Positions 47,660-57,365 of a stretch of DNA of 64,000 nucleotides are shown piece after piece. A program made the translations under genes and the position numbers. This stretch comes from Allosediminivita pacifica (GTDB taxonomy: Bacteria; Pseudomonadota; Alphaproteobacteria; Rhodobacterales; Rhodobacteraceae): positions 62,001 through 126,000 of the forward strand of contig NZ_QBKN01000005.1 of the NCBI RefSeq assembly GCF_003054175.1. The letters are read 5' to 3'. The number at the start of each line of letters is the position of its first letter. The first letter of the stretch is position 1. The notes beneath the pieces are model-generated. The model did no database searches, had not been told where the DNA came from, and saw only the letters and a list, made by a program, of their open reading frames with translations.

Positions 47660-48570
47660 GAGCGCATCCTGTCGGCTGGAACCTTTCTGCCAAATCGGCC
47701 CCGCCGCGCCAAGGCCCGCTGGTGGGCGAGGTAGGCCGCAAGGCTTGCCACCACCACCGCACCGCCGGTCAGCATCCGCTGCGTCGGCGCCTCTCCGGTG
47801 CCAAGCCAGACCCAGAGCGGCCCCAGCACCGTTTCGAGCAGCAGGAAAAGGCTCACGTTCGCCGCCGCCGTGTGGCGCGAGGCGAGCGAGAGCGAGAAGA
47901 AGGAGACCGGCAGGATCACGAGACCCGTGACGAGGATCGCCCAGACGGTGCCCTCGGTCATCGCGGCCGGGCCCGTCACCAGCCATCCGGTGGTCCCCGA
48001 GAGCAGCGCGCCCAGGCCTATGGCAAGCAGGATCGGGATGTCGGGCGCCCGCCTGAGGGTGACGAAGTTGGTGGCCAGCGAAAGCGCTACCGCCAGCCCG
48101 CAGGCTGCGCCGGTCAGCGCGGCAAGGTTCAGCCCGAGTTCCCCTTCGCCAGACACCGCCCAGCCGATCCCCGCAAGCACCGCCATGATGGTCACCCAGG
48201 TGCTGCGTGCCGTCGTCTCGCCCAGCACGAGCCGCGAGAGCAGCGCCGACCACACCGGGGCCGTCGCCACCGCCAGCAGCATCACCGCCACCGGCGCCGC
48301 GGCGATGCCCACGGGAAAGAAGAGGGCGTTTGAAAACTGCGCCGCGACCAGCACCACACCCGCCGGGGAGGCGAGGCGGGTCAGATCGCCACGACGCCTT
48401 CGGCTGGTCGCGGCCCAGATGGTCAGGAAGATTGTGCCGAGGCAAATCCCCCGCCACCCCAGCATCTGCAGCCCCGCCATGCCGGAAAGCCGCATGAACA
48501 GCGCGTCGGGCGTGAGCACGAGCGCACCCATGGCCGCGAGGCCGAGACCGAAAAGCGGAGATCGGGTCAT
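47656..48570 (-). CDS. EamA family (DMT superfamily) permease
   Basis: 304 residues, ten hydrophobic helices in two EamA repeats. LFMRLSGMAGLQMLGWRG, LFFPVGIAAAPVAVMLLAVA and SLFLLLETVLGPLWVWLGTG with GEAPTQRMLTGGAVVVASL at the end of repeat 2 are typical. Start MTRSPLFGLGL at 48570. Substrate unknown; coupling to fur is by position only. It lies 64 bases downstream of the DUF533 gene end, after that gene's terminator. Confidence 0.85.
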   Translation of the reverse strand: MTRSPLFGLGLAAMGALVLTPDALFMRLSGMAGLQMLGWRGICLGTIFLTIWAATSRRRRGDLTRLASPAGVVLVAAQFSNALFFPVGIAAAPVAVMLLAVATAPVWSALLSRLVLGETTARSTWVTIMAVLAGIGWAVSGEGELGLNLAALTGAACGLAVALSLATNFVTLRRAPDIPILLAIGLGALLSGTTGWLVTGPAAMTEGTVWAILVTGLVILPVSFFSLSLASRHTAAANVSLFLLLETVLGPLWVWLGTGEAPTQRMLTGGAVVVASLAAYLAHQRALARRGRFGRKVPADRMRS

Positions 48571-48586
48571 GCGGGGCACCCTGAAC

Positions 48587-48619
48587 GAAAACGCCCGCCC
48601 GTCTGGCACGGGTGGGCGT
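48587..48619 (-). terminator. Intrinsic terminator after the DUF533 gene
   Basis: On the minus strand ACGCCCACCCGT pairs with ACGGGCGGGCGT (one mismatch) around GCCAG and is followed by TTTTCG, 16 bases after the stop. Confidence 0.7.
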
Positions 48620-48634
48620 CCGCATCAAGGCACC

Positions 48635-49465
48635 TCAGGCGTAGAGCGGCTGCATGCCCATCTGGAGATGCAGTGTGTTCACCGTGGATTCTTCAAGACC
48701 CATGGCCCTAGCGAGCCGGTCGAGATAGCTGGCCTCGGCTTCGGTATCGACACGGATGGTCATCAGCGAGGCCGAGTAGACCTGCATCTTCTGGGCCTCC
48801 GGCGTGTCCTCGGCGAGCTTTTCGGGGTCGACCGGGGCGGCAAGCTGTTCGCGCACGAAGTCGAGGTCCTGCTTCTCTGCGTCCGGCCCCACGGCCTTCA
48901 TCAGGTGGGCCTTTTCCTGCTCATCGATCTCGCCGTCGCATTTGGCCGCCTGGATCATGGCGCGCAGCATGAGCGCGGCAGCCTCCTCGGCCTCTGGCGC
49001 ATTCTCGCGGGTGTTGAAGGCGTCGAGCAGCTGGGACATGCCTTGTCCCTGCGCCGCCGCGGCGCTGCCACCGGCCGCGGCCAGGACACCGGCCATGCCG
49101 GCGCCGCCCTCCATCGAAGAGAGCATGCCGGGCTTCTTGCCGGTCTCGCCGCCCGCAGAGGGCTGAGCCGCCCCCGGCATGTTGCGCATCATCTGGCCCA
49201 TGGGGCCGTTTTCCCCGAAGAGGCCCGCCATCGGGCCGCTTTGAAGCTGTTGCATCATGCCAGCCATCGGGTTGCCGTCCTGGGGCATCTTGCCCGACAT
49301 CGCCTGTCCAACGCGGCCCTGCATCTGGGCCGCAGGTGTCTTGGCCTTGACCTGCGCCCCGCCGCCGAGCAGCGATCCGAGCCCCTTGCCGCCGGATGCC
49401 CGGTCGACGCCGCGGGCCGCGGCGTAGCCGAGCGCCACCTTGGCGAGTGTTCCCATCATTCCCAT
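48635..49465 (-). CDS. DUF533 family protein with TerB-like C-terminal domain
   Basis: 276 residues. Start behind GGAGGAAG. The N-terminal half is Gly/Met/Gln-rich low complexity, with repeated MAGMMQQLQ- and MGQMMRNMP-like stretches. Residues ~145-276 are a helical TerB-like domain with the acidic pattern AKCDGEIDEQEKAHLMKAVG and SLMTIRVDTEAEASYLDRLA. E. coli YebE is the best-known DUF533 protein; function is unknown. The Met/Gly-rich N-terminal half could be membrane-associated. Confidence 0.8.
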   Translation of the reverse strand: MGMMGTLAKVALGYAAARGVDRASGGKGLGSLLGGGAQVKAKTPAAQMQGRVGQAMSGKMPQDGNPMAGMMQQLQSGPMAGLFGENGPMGQMMRNMPGAAQPSAGGETGKKPGMLSSMEGGAGMAGVLAAAGGSAAAAQGQGMSQLLDAFNTRENAPEAEEAAALMLRAMIQAAKCDGEIDEQEKAHLMKAVGPDAEKQDLDFVREQLAAPVDPEKLAEDTPEAQKMQVYSASLMTIRVDTEAEASYLDRLARAMGLEESTVNTLHLQMGMQPLYA

Positions 49466-49558
49466 CTTGTCTTCCTCCTCCTCCCTATGAAGGTCGCAGG
49501 ATCAAGACTGGCAGATCGGGGCGTATGGCGAAAGGATCCTGTTGCCGGGCTCCGCCGG

Positions 49559-50977
49559 TCACGTGCCGCAGAAGGTCTGCTGCACGCGTTCTGAGGGGAG
49601 TGGCGGACGGCGCAGGTCGTCGTTCTCGGGCTGATCCGTGAAGGGATTGGTGCAGGCCTCCAGAAGCCTGTGGAAGGGGGCGTCGTCGCCACCCACCGCC
49701 GCCTCGATCATCTGCTCGACCCGGTGGTTGCGCGGGACGATCGCGGGGTTGGTACGGCGCATCAGACCCTCGGGATCGGGTTGATTCTCGATGCGGGCTT
49801 TCCATTTCGCAGCCCAGGCATCGAAGGCGTCGCGGTCGGCAAACTGGTCGCGGGCCTCGGGCGTGGGAAGGGCACGGAAGGTGTTGGTGAAATCGGCGTG
49901 GTCCGTGTGCATCAGCGTCAGCAGTTCGGCCACGAGCTGGGCATCCCCGTCGCGCGGGTCGGCAATGCCAATCTTGGCCGCGAAGCGTGCGGTCCATTCG
50001 GCGCGGATCGTGTCGGCCATGCCGTGCACCTGTTCGGTGAAGCGTTTCACCGCGGCGTCGGGGTCGGGCATGAGCGGGACAAGCGCCGTCGCGAGCTGGG
50101 CCATGTTCCAGACGATGATGTCGGCCTGTGCCGCGTAGCCATAGCGCCCGAAACGGTCGATCGAAGAGAACACAGTGTCCGGGTCGTAGTCGTCCATGAA
50201 GGCGCAGGGGCCGTAGTCAATCGTCTCGCCGGAGAGAGTGCAGTTGTCGGTGTTCATGACGCCGTGGATGAACCCGAGGCTCATCCACTGCGCAACGAGC
50301 GCCGCCTGCCGGTCGATCACGGCCTGCAGGAGGCCGCCGGGGTCGGTGGCGTGTGGGTAGTGCCTGTCGACGGTGTAGTCGTAGAGCTGGCGCAGGGCCT
50401 GCATGTCGTTGCGCGCGGCGAAGACCTGGAAGGTGCCGACGCGGATGTGGCTGCTGGCGACGCGGGTCAGGACGGCGCCGGGAAGGGGGCCTTCGCGCAG
50501 GACATCCTCGCCCGTGCGGACGGCGGCGAGGGCGCGTGTCGTCGGCACGCCCATGGCGTGCATCGCCTCGCTCAGGACGTATTCGCGCAGCACAGGCCCG
50601 AGCCAGGCCCGGCCGTCGCCCATGCGCGAGAAGGGCGTGCGGCCCGAGCCCTTGAGCTGAATGTCACGGCGTTTGCCGTCGTGTCCCACCACTTCGCCGA
50701 GAAGAAGCGCGCGGCCGTCGCCGAGCTGGGGATTGAAATTGCCGAACTGGTGCCCTGCATAGAGCTGGGCAAGCGGTTCGGCACCGACCGGAAGGGTGTT
50801 TCCGGCGAAGACGCTGGCGAGTTCGGCGTGATCGCCTGCCGTGATGCCGAGGTCATCGCCAAGCGCCGCGTTCCACGCGATCAGCTTCGGGTGACGGACG
50901 GGTGTCGGTGCCAGGCGGCTGAAAAAACCGTCTGGCAGGCGGGCGTAGCTGTTGTCGAAAGGGATCTGCATGGCCAT
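49559..50977 (-). CDS. selO: SelO protein adenylyltransferase (YdiU family)
   Basis: 472 residues from the ATG at 50977. Pseudokinase-fold AMPylase. [75 protein letters not shown] and the C-terminal QTFCGT are all present; the last Cys is the position of selenocysteine in animal SelO. SelO transfers AMP to Ser/Thr/Tyr of redox-related proteins during oxidative stress. Ribosome site weak. Confidence 0.92.
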   Translation of the reverse strand: MAMQIPFDNSYARLPDGFFSRLAPTPVRHPKLIAWNAALGDDLGITAGDHAELASVFAGNTLPVGAEPLAQLYAGHQFGNFNPQLGDGRALLLGEVVGHDGKRRDIQLKGSGRTPFSRMGDGRAWLGPVLREYVLSEAMHAMGVPTTRALAAVRTGEDVLREGPLPGAVLTRVASSHIRVGTFQVFAARNDMQALRQLYDYTVDRHYPHATDPGGLLQAVIDRQAALVAQWMSLGFIHGVMNTDNCTLSGETIDYGPCAFMDDYDPDTVFSSIDRFGRYGYAAQADIIVWNMAQLATALVPLMPDPDAAVKRFTEQVHGMADTIRAEWTARFAAKIGIADPRDGDAQLVAELLTLMHTDHADFTNTFRALPTPEARDQFADRDAFDAWAAKWKARIENQPDPEGLMRRTNPAIVPRNHRVEQMIEAAVGGDDAPFHRLLEACTNPFTDQPENDDLRRPPLPSERVQQTFCGT

Positions 50978-51022
50978 GCCCGGGATATAGGTTCCAACAG
51001 GGCAGGGCACCACCCCGGGATC

Positions 51023-51469
51023 TCAGAGCGGCAGGGTCATCAGCAATTCGTCGGTGCGTTCCACGAAATGCGCGCGAGCGAACAGGCGGCGGTTGCGTTC
51101 ATCTTCGGGTGCGACCTGGAGGTGGAGGGCTGTGACGCCACCCTGCTTCAGCGCCTTTGCGATTTCGTAGACCGCTTCCGTGCCCATCCCGCGTCCGCGA
51201 ACGGCTTGCCGGACAAAGACCTCGATGATCCGGCCTTCGAGCCCACCGAATTCGATCGACCAGCCGAAGCTGATGCAGATGTAGCCGACGGGTGCCCTTC
51301 GAGGGCCGATCAGCCAGATCGCACCATGGGGTGCGCCTTCGAGAAGGGGAACCACCGCTTCGCGGCGGTGGTCATCGTTGCTCGGTAAGCCTGTCTCTTC
51401 GTGGAGGGCGGCGACCATGGGGAGCAGTTTTTCGATATCGTCGGGACCGGCGAGGTGGAGGGATTTCAT
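51023..51469 (-). CDS. GNAT family N-acetyltransferase
   Basis: 148 residues. Acetyl-CoA motif in IEVFVRQAVRGRGMGTEAVY (V-x-x-x-x-R-G-x-G), followed by ALHLQVAPEDERNRRLFARA. Substrate unknown. The start ATG overlaps the nucleoside hydrolase stop by four bases (ATGA), so both are probably co-translated. Confidence 0.85.
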   Translation of the reverse strand: MKSLHLAGPDDIEKLLPMVAALHEETGLPSNDDHRREAVVPLLEGAPHGAIWLIGPRRAPVGYICISFGWSIEFGGLEGRIIEVFVRQAVRGRGMGTEAVYEIAKALKQGGVTALHLQVAPEDERNRRLFARAHFVERTDELLMTLPL

Positions 51470-52407
51470 AGGCGTGCCAGTCGTTCTGTCAGCAGCGAAA
51501 AGAAGGCGTCGGCATCGAGGTCGCCCATAAAGGTCGCGTTGGCGGGGCGGTCGGAGACGCGCCACCAGTCTGCCACGGTCATGCCCATGGTGAGTTCCGA
51601 CGTGGTTTCGATTTCAACGTTGATGTGGCGGCCGCTGAAGATCTCGGGACGGATCAGGTAGGCGGTCACGCAGGGATCGTGAAGTGGAGCGCCTTCGGAG
51701 CCGTATTTCTCGAGATCGAAGCGCTCGAAGAAGTCGGTCATTTCTGCGACCGCCGTTCCGACGCGCGTGCCGAGGCTGCGGAACGCGTCGTTGCGCGCAG
51801 AGGTGACCAGCGCCTTGTGGGTGACGTCGAGGGGCATGACAGTGATCGGCGCGCCGCAGCGGAAGACGATATCCGCCGCCTGCGGATCGACGTAGATATT
51901 GAACTCGGCGGTCGGGGTGATGTTGCCGACCTCGAAGTAGGCGCCGCCCATCAGGACGATCTCGGCGATCCGCTCGGCGATGTCGGGGGCCTTCTGCAGG
52001 GCCGTTGCGATGTTCGTGAGCGGCCCGAGGGGGCAGAGCGTCACGCTCCCGGCGGGCTCGGCGCGCAGCGTCTCGATGATGAAATCAACGGCATGCTTGT
52101 CCTGGAGCGGCATCCTGGGGTCGGGCAGAACCGGGCCGTCGAGGCCTGTGCGGCCGTGAACATGCTCGGCGGTCACCAGCTTGCGTTCCAGCGGGGCGTC
52201 GCAGCCGGCGAAGACCGCTGTTTCGGGCTTGCCGGCAAGCTCGCAGACGATCCGCGCGTTCCGCGAGGTGAGATCCAGCGGCACGTTCCCGGCCACCGCA
52301 GTGATGCCGAGAACCTCGAGCTCTTTGGGCGAAGCCAGGGCGAGGAGGATCGCGACGGCATCATCCTGACCGGGATCGGTGTCGATTATGATCTTGCGGG
52401 GGGCCAT
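51466..52407 (-). CDS. Nucleoside hydrolase, IunH/RihA type
   Basis: 313 residues from the ATG at 52407 with CAGGAG in front; an ATG 12 residues earlier was rejected. Calcium-binding DTDPGQDDAVAILLAL, VAGNVPLDLTSRNAR, CPLGPLTNIATALQ, VLMGGAYFEVGNITPTAEFN and HDPCVTAYLI are the family's active-site elements. It splits the N-ribosidic bond of pyrimidine and/or purine ribonucleosides. GNAT gene follows by overlap; radical SAM gene precedes it by 75 bases. Confidence 0.9.
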   Translation of the reverse strand: MAPRKIIIDTDPGQDDAVAILLALASPKELEVLGITAVAGNVPLDLTSRNARIVCELAGKPETAVFAGCDAPLERKLVTAEHVHGRTGLDGPVLPDPRMPLQDKHAVDFIIETLRAEPAGSVTLCPLGPLTNIATALQKAPDIAERIAEIVLMGGAYFEVGNITPTAEFNIYVDPQAADIVFRCGAPITVMPLDVTHKALVTSARNDAFRSLGTRVGTAVAEMTDFFERFDLEKYGSEGAPLHDPCVTAYLIRPEIFSGRHINVEIETTSELTMGMTVADWWRVSDRPANATFMGDLDADAFFSLLTERLARL

Positions 52408-52482
52408 GGCGTCACTCCTGTCGTCAGACGAGCGTCGTCGCATGGCTCCGTGGGTGGTTCAAGAGGATTGGCGGCGCCGTGC

Positions 52483-53430
52483 TCAGCCGGAGCAGCTTGC
52501 CCCGCCCAACACGCAGAATTTCGCGCAATGTGGGTGGTTGAGGGAGACATCCCGCTCGGCCTCTTCCAGGGTTTCTCCCATTTCGAACTCCGGATCGTAG
52601 GGAAGAAGCGTGCAGGCCAGCACTGCGGGGCGCGCCGCACCCTTGCGTTTCACCACCATGCGGGAGGACGCGCACATGACGCTCTCGGGGGACTTCTTGA
52701 GGATGCCCCAGCAGTCCGTCGTGATCTCGGGCACTTCGGCCGCTTCGTCCATCTCGGGGAACAGCATCGTCGTGGCCGGGTTGGCGGCGTCGATGGCAAA
52801 CCCTTCCCGCTCGTAAAGGGCCGCGTAGCCGTCACGGGACTGGGCGTCGGTCTCGTCCCAGACGGTTCGCCCTGCGACGGCCATCTGTATTCCCTGGTCG
52901 CGGAGCCAGCGCATGCCCCGAAGCGTCTTCTCGAAGGCTCCGGTTCCGCGCTCGGTGTCGTGCATCGCGGCCGACCAGTGGTCGACGGAAATGCGCAGCG
53001 TGAGCCTGCTTCCGAAGTCGCGTTGAAGCCCGATCAGCCCGTCTTTCACCTTGGGGCGCATCATCGGCGCCATGGCATTCGTCAGGATCAGCACCTCGTA
53101 GCCCCTCTCCAGACAGGCACGGGCCATTTCGATCATTTCGGGGTTCATGAAGGGCTCGCCGCCGGTGAACCCGATTTCAGAGACACCCCAGTTTCGCTGT
53201 TCCAGCTGGTCCAGATAGTCCTGCACCTCTGCCGCGGTGATATAGACGAGGGCGTCGTTGGTCGGAGAGCTTTCGATGTAGCAATTGGTGCAGGCGATGT
53301 TGCAGAGCGTGCCGGTGTTGAACCACAGCGTCTGCGGATCCGAGAGTGCAACCGTCGCGCGTGTGCTGCCATCCGCCGTCACGTGCGGATCGGTGAACTT
53401 GCCTGCGTTGGCGATGCTGCCGTCTTTCAT
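52483..53430 (-). CDS. Radical SAM enzyme of unknown function
   Basis: 315 residues. Cluster motif C-x3-C-x2-C in TGTLCNIACTNCYIESS (residues ~40-56), GFTGGEPFMNPEMIEMA as the glycine-rich SAM element, and LRISVDHWSAAMHDTERGTG as the ribose contact. Downstream lie TTDCWGILKKSPESVMCASS and CVLGGASCSG, with extra Cys that may hold an auxiliary cluster. The type of reaction is not recognisable; the closest outline is a SPASM-like or nucleoside-related radical enzyme. First gene of the minus-strand group with nucleoside hydrolase and GNAT. Confidence 0.8.
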   Translation of the reverse strand: MKDGSIANAGKFTDPHVTADGSTRATVALSDPQTLWFNTGTLCNIACTNCYIESSPTNDALVYITAAEVQDYLDQLEQRNWGVSEIGFTGGEPFMNPEMIEMARACLERGYEVLILTNAMAPMMRPKVKDGLIGLQRDFGSRLTLRISVDHWSAAMHDTERGTGAFEKTLRGMRWLRDQGIQMAVAGRTVWDETDAQSRDGYAALYEREGFAIDAANPATTMLFPEMDEAAEVPEITTDCWGILKKSPESVMCASSRMVVKRKGAARPAVLACTLLPYDPEFEMGETLEEAERDVSLNHPHCAKFCVLGGASCSG

Positions 53431-53580
53431 TCGAGTGCCCCTCCGCTGCCGTGGTCCCTATGACCTACGCGCGACATGACTGCGTTGCCACCAAGGCATA
53501 ATTTCCCTGACGCCATTGTGAAGCGACATAAGGGTGTTAGACTCGATCCTGAGCATGGGCTATGGCAGCGGGTAAAGTCC

Positions 53581-53592
53581 GTTACCGCTAAC
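53581..53592. promoter_or_regulatory. LacI-family (CceR-like) operator candidate before zwf
   Basis: GTTACCGCTAAC has GTTA/TAAC half-sites around a central CG, the pattern of LacI-family operators, and lies 20 bases before the zwf start. In R. sphaeroides the LacI-family regulator CceR controls central carbon genes through TTA-NCGN-TAA-type sites (from memory). A loose half-site GTGTTAG is at 53534. Confidence 0.5.
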
Positions 53593-53612
53593 GCCGGAAG
53601 GGGAATTTTCCG

Positions 53613-55064
53613 ATGGTATCACGAGTCATTCCGGTGGATCCGTTCGATCTCATCATTTTCGGGGCGTCGGGCGACCTGGCACGACGCAAGATCCTGCCGG
53701 GTCTCTTTCGCCGGTATCGTGCAGGACAGATGCCCGAGCAAGCCCGCATCATCGGCGCCGCGCGGTCCGAGATGGATGACGATGAATTCCGCAGCTTCGT
53801 CGCCGAGGCCGTCCGCGAGTTCGGCGACGTTCCCTACGAGAAAGATATCCTTGATAGCTTCCTGTCCCGGCTCGGCTACGTCGCGGTTGATGCGCAGGGC
53901 GAGGGCGGCTGGGCCGAGCTGAGTTCGCGCCTGACGGGCAGCCACGTCCGCGCCTTCTACTTCTCGGTCGGGCCGAACCTGTTCGGCGCGCTGGCCGAGA
54001 AGCTGCAGGAGCATGGTCTCGCAACTCCGGATTCGCGGATGGTGGTCGAAAAGCCATTCGGGCACGATCTTGAAAGTGCCCGGGCGCTGAACGCCACGCT
54101 CGCGCAGCACTTCGACGAGACCCAGATTTATCGCATCGATCACTACCTCGGGAAGGAAACCGTCCAGAACCTCATGGCGGTGCGCTTCGGAAACATGCTC
54201 TTCGAGCCGCTCTGGAACGCTCAGTACGTCGATCATATCCAGATCACGGTTTCCGAAACCGTCGGTGTTGGCGGTCGCGGCGGGTACTACGACCAGTCCG
54301 GCGCCATGCGCGACATGGTGCAAAACCACCTCATGCAGCTCTTGTGCCTCATCGCGATGGAGCCTCCGGCGCGGTTTGAACCCGATGCCGTGCGTGACGA
54401 GAAGCTCAAGGTCATCCGGGCCCTTGATCCCGTGATGCCGCATCACATCGTGCGTGGCCAGTATCACAGGCTGGACGGCACGCCCGGCTATCGCGAGGAC
54501 GTTGAGAACCCGCGCTCCACAACCGAGAGCTTTGTGGCGATGAAGTGCCATGTCTCGAACTGGCGCTGGGCGGGGACGCCGTTCTACCTTCGGACGGGCA
54601 AGAAGCTGCGCACGCGGGCCTCCGAGATCGCCGTGGTCTTCAAGGATGCGCCGCATTCTATCTTCGGCGCGGAATCCGGGCGCCACCGCAACGTCCTGGC
54701 GATCCGTCTGCAGCCCAACGAGGGGATGCAGCTCGACATGACGATCAAGGAGCCGGGGCCCGGCGGGATGCGCCTGATCGACGTCCCGCTCGACATCAGT
54801 TTCGCCGAGGCCCTCGGGCCCGATGCGGAAGAGATCCCGGACGCCTACGAAAGGCTGATCATGGACGTGATCCGCGGCAACCAGACGCTCTTCATGCGGG
54901 GCGACGAGGTGGAGGCCGCCTGGGCGTGGACCGACCCGATCATCGCCGGATGGGAGAGCCGCGGAGACGTTCCGAAACCCTACGATCCCGGGTCGAGCGG
55001 GCCCGACGACTCGCTGATGCTGATGCACCGGGACGGACGTAAATGGCGGGAGATGCGCCTATGA
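53613..55064 (+). CDS. zwf: Glucose-6-phosphate 1-dehydrogenase
   Basis: 483 residues. NADP site DLIIFGASGDLARRKILPG at the N-terminus, active-site RIDHYLGKETVQNLMAVRFG with the catalytic histidine, MVVEKPFGHDLESARALN, GYREDVENPRSTTESFVAMK and FYLRTGKKLRTRASEI. First step of the oxidative pentose phosphate and Entner-Doudoroff routes. Start follows GGAAGGGG. It overlaps pgl by four bases. Confidence 0.96.
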   Translation: MVSRVIPVDPFDLIIFGASGDLARRKILPGLFRRYRAGQMPEQARIIGAARSEMDDDEFRSFVAEAVREFGDVPYEKDILDSFLSRLGYVAVDAQGEGGWAELSSRLTGSHVRAFYFSVGPNLFGALAEKLQEHGLATPDSRMVVEKPFGHDLESARALNATLAQHFDETQIYRIDHYLGKETVQNLMAVRFGNMLFEPLWNAQYVDHIQITVSETVGVGGRGGYYDQSGAMRDMVQNHLMQLLCLIAMEPPARFEPDAVRDEKLKVIRALDPVMPHHIVRGQYHRLDGTPGYREDVENPRSTTESFVAMKCHVSNWRWAGTPFYLRTGKKLRTRASEIAVVFKDAPHSIFGAESGRHRNVLAIRLQPNEGMQLDMTIKEPGPGGMRLIDVPLDISFAEALGPDAEEIPDAYERLIMDVIRGNQTLFMRGDEVEAAWAWTDPIIAGWESRGDVPKPYDPGSSGPDDSLMLMHRDGRKWREMRL

Positions 55065-55738
55065 GCCACGAGTTTCACAAGTACCCCGACCGCGAGATGC
55101 TGGCCATGGACCTCGCGAACCAACTTGCAGGCGACCTGCGTGCGGCCCTTCAACATGACGAGCGCGTTCTGCTGGCCGTTCCGGGGGGCACCTCGCCCGG
55201 ACATGTCTTTGACAACCTCTGCGGCGTGGAGCTGGACTGGAGCCGGGTCGACGTGATGCTGACGGACGAAAGATGGGTGCCCGAGGACCACGAACGGTCC
55301 AATACGCGGTTGCTGCGGGAACGGCTGCTTGTCGATAAGGCGGCTGCGGCTGGGTATATCCCGCTCTACACCGATGCCGACGAGCCGGATGACGCGCTTG
55401 CTAAGCTCGCCGAGCCGATCGAGGAGCGGCTCCCGCTGGCGGTCGTGCTTCTCGGAATGGGCGCCGACTGCCATACGGCTTCGCTTTTCCCCGAGGCGGA
55501 CCGCCTGGAAGAGGGGCTTTCCGCACGTGCGCCGACCTTGCTGGCAATGCGTGCACCGGGTGCTGCCGAACCGCGGATCACACTGAGCGCCAAGGTGCTG
55601 AACGGGGCGCTGAAAAAGCACGTTCTGATCTTCGGGAACGAGAAGCGCGAGGCGCTCGAGCGCGCACGCGGGTTGGCGCCGATGGAGGCTCCGATCAATG
55701 CGGTCCTTCCCGGGGCACAAGTCCACTGGGCAGAGTAA
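55061..55738 (+). CDS. pgl: 6-phosphogluconolactonase
   Basis: 225 residues from the ATG at 55061. [39 protein letters not shown] and the active-site [20 protein letters not shown] (family usually GMGxDGHTASLFP; here GADCH, a variation at one site) are present. It hydrolyses 6-phosphogluconolactone from Zwf. Short gap of 46 bases to pgi. Confidence 0.92.
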   Translation: MSHEFHKYPDREMLAMDLANQLAGDLRAALQHDERVLLAVPGGTSPGHVFDNLCGVELDWSRVDVMLTDERWVPEDHERSNTRLLRERLLVDKAAAAGYIPLYTDADEPDDALAKLAEPIEERLPLAVVLLGMGADCHTASLFPEADRLEEGLSARAPTLLAMRAPGAAEPRITLSAKVLNGALKKHVLIFGNEKREALERARGLAPMEAPINAVLPGAQVHWAE

Positions 55739-55784
55739 CACCTTGATATCGAACGACGACAGGGCAGGGCGGAGTAACGATCTG

Positions 55785-57365
55785 ATGTGGAATGACCTCA
55801 ACGAGCATGCGCAGCGCATAGAGGGCCGTCACATCCTCGATCTTTTCGAGGACAGCTCCCGGGCGGAAGCCTTCAGCCTCTCGGCCGAGGGGATGCTCTT
55901 CGACTATTCCAAGACGCAGATTGACGCGGACGTGCTGGACGCGCTCGTTGCCATGGCCGAAGACTCGGGCGTTGCGGCGCGGCGTCATGCCATGTTCTCG
56001 GGAAAGAAGATTAACGAGACCGAGGGGCGCGCGGTGCTGCACGTTGCCCTGCGCGATCCCGATGGCGGCTCGGTCGAGGTGGATGGCGCCGATGTCATTC
56101 CCGAGGTGCGAGAGACCCTGTCCCGCATGGAGATGCTGGCCGAGGAGATCCGCGGCTCAAAGATCACCGATGTGGTGAACATCGGGATCGGCGGTTCCGA
56201 CCTCGGGCCCGCGATGGCGACGCGGGCTCTGTCGCCCTACCACGACGGCCCGAGGTGCCATTTCGTCTCCAACGTGGACGGCGCGGATATCGCCGACACG
56301 CTGGCCCTTTGCGATCCCGCGACGACGATGTTCATCGTGGCCTCCAAAACCTTCACAACGATCGAGACCATGACCAATGCGCGGACCGCGCATGCCTGGC
56401 TTACCCGTGCAGGCGTCACTCCCGATGCGCGGTTCGTTGCCCTGTCTTCGAACAAGGAGAAGGCCGCCGAGTGGGGTATTCCCGAAGAGCGGGTTCTGGG
56501 CTTCGCCGATTGGGTCGGCGGGCGGTATTCCGTCTGGGGGCCGATCGGTCTGTCGCTGATGATTGCGATCGGTCCGAAGAATTTCCGCGACTTCCTGTCA
56601 GGCGCGCGGTCCATGGACGTGCATTTCCGCGACGCACCGCTGGATCGGAACATGCCGGTGCTGCTCGCCCTTGTCGGGATCTGGCACAATCAGGTCCTTG
56701 GCTACGCGACGCGCGCCGTACTGCCTTACGACAACCGCCTTGGGCGGTTGCCGGCCTACCTGCAGCAGCTCGAGATGGAATCGAACGGCAAGTCGGTGAG
56801 CATGGACGGCGAGGCGCTGAAGGTCCCCTCGGGGCCGATCGTCTGGGGCGAACCGGGCACCAACGGACAACATGCTTTCTACCAGCTGATCCACCAGGGC
56901 ACGCAGGTCGTACCTTGCGAGTTCATGGTGGCAGCACAGGGGCATGAGGCCGATCTGGGCCACCATCACGAACTGCTGGTGGCGAACTGCCTCGCGCAGT
57001 CGGAGGCGCTCATGCGGGGGCGCGATCTGGAGGAGGCGCGCTCCAAGGTCTCCGGGCAATTCGAGGGCGCAGAGCTTGAGCGCCAGGCGCGTCACCGCGT
57101 CTTTCCCGGCAACCGCCCTTCGACGACGCTGGTCTATCCGATGCTCGATCCCGCAACCTTGGGCAGGATCGTTGCGCTCTACGAACATCGCGTCTTTGTC
57201 GAAGGCAGCGTGCTTGGGATCAACTCCTACGACCAGTGGGGCGTCGAGCTTGGCAAGGAACTGGCCACCGCGCTGGGCCCAATCGTGGCCGGCGACCAGA
57301 GCGCCGATGGCAAGGACGGCTCGACCGCGCAGCTCGTCGCCTACGTGCAGAAGAACTGCGGCTAG
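55785..57365 (+). CDS. pgi: Glucose-6-phosphate isomerase
   Basis: 526 residues from the ATG at 55785, GGAG ten bases in front. [60 protein letters not shown] and [11 protein letters not shown] with the C-terminal active-site Lys/His region ([17 protein letters not shown]) are typical. It joins fructose-6-phosphate to the zwf/pgl branch. The stop TAG shares CTAG with the convergent thioesterase gene's stop. Confidence 0.95.
   Translation: MWNDLNEHAQRIEGRHILDLFEDSSRAEAFSLSAEGMLFDYSKTQIDADVLDALVAMAEDSGVAARRHAMFSGKKINETEGRAVLHVALRDPDGGSVEVDGADVIPEVRETLSRMEMLAEEIRGSKITDVVNIGIGGSDLGPAMATRALSPYHDGPRCHFVSNVDGADIADTLALCDPATTMFIVASKTFTTIETMTNARTAHAWLTRAGVTPDARFVALSSNKEKAAEWGIPEERVLGFADWVGGRYSVWGPIGLSLMIAIGPKNFRDFLSGARSMDVHFRDAPLDRNMPVLLALVGIWHNQVLGYATRAVLPYDNRLGRLPAYLQQLEMESNGKSVSMDGEALKVPSGPIVWGEPGTNGQHAFYQLIHQGTQVVPCEFMVAAQGHEADLGHHHELLVANCLAQSEALMRGRDLEEARSKVSGQFEGAELERQARHRVFPGNRPSTTLVYPMLDPATLGRIVALYEHRVFVEGSVLGINSYDQWGVELGKELATALGPIVAGDQSADGKDGSTAQLVAYVQKNCG

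Noticed and set aside
53581-53592. FNR or CRP-type site before zwf
   Set aside because: Half-sites are GTTA/TAAC around CG, not TTGAT/ATCAA or TGTGA/TCACA.
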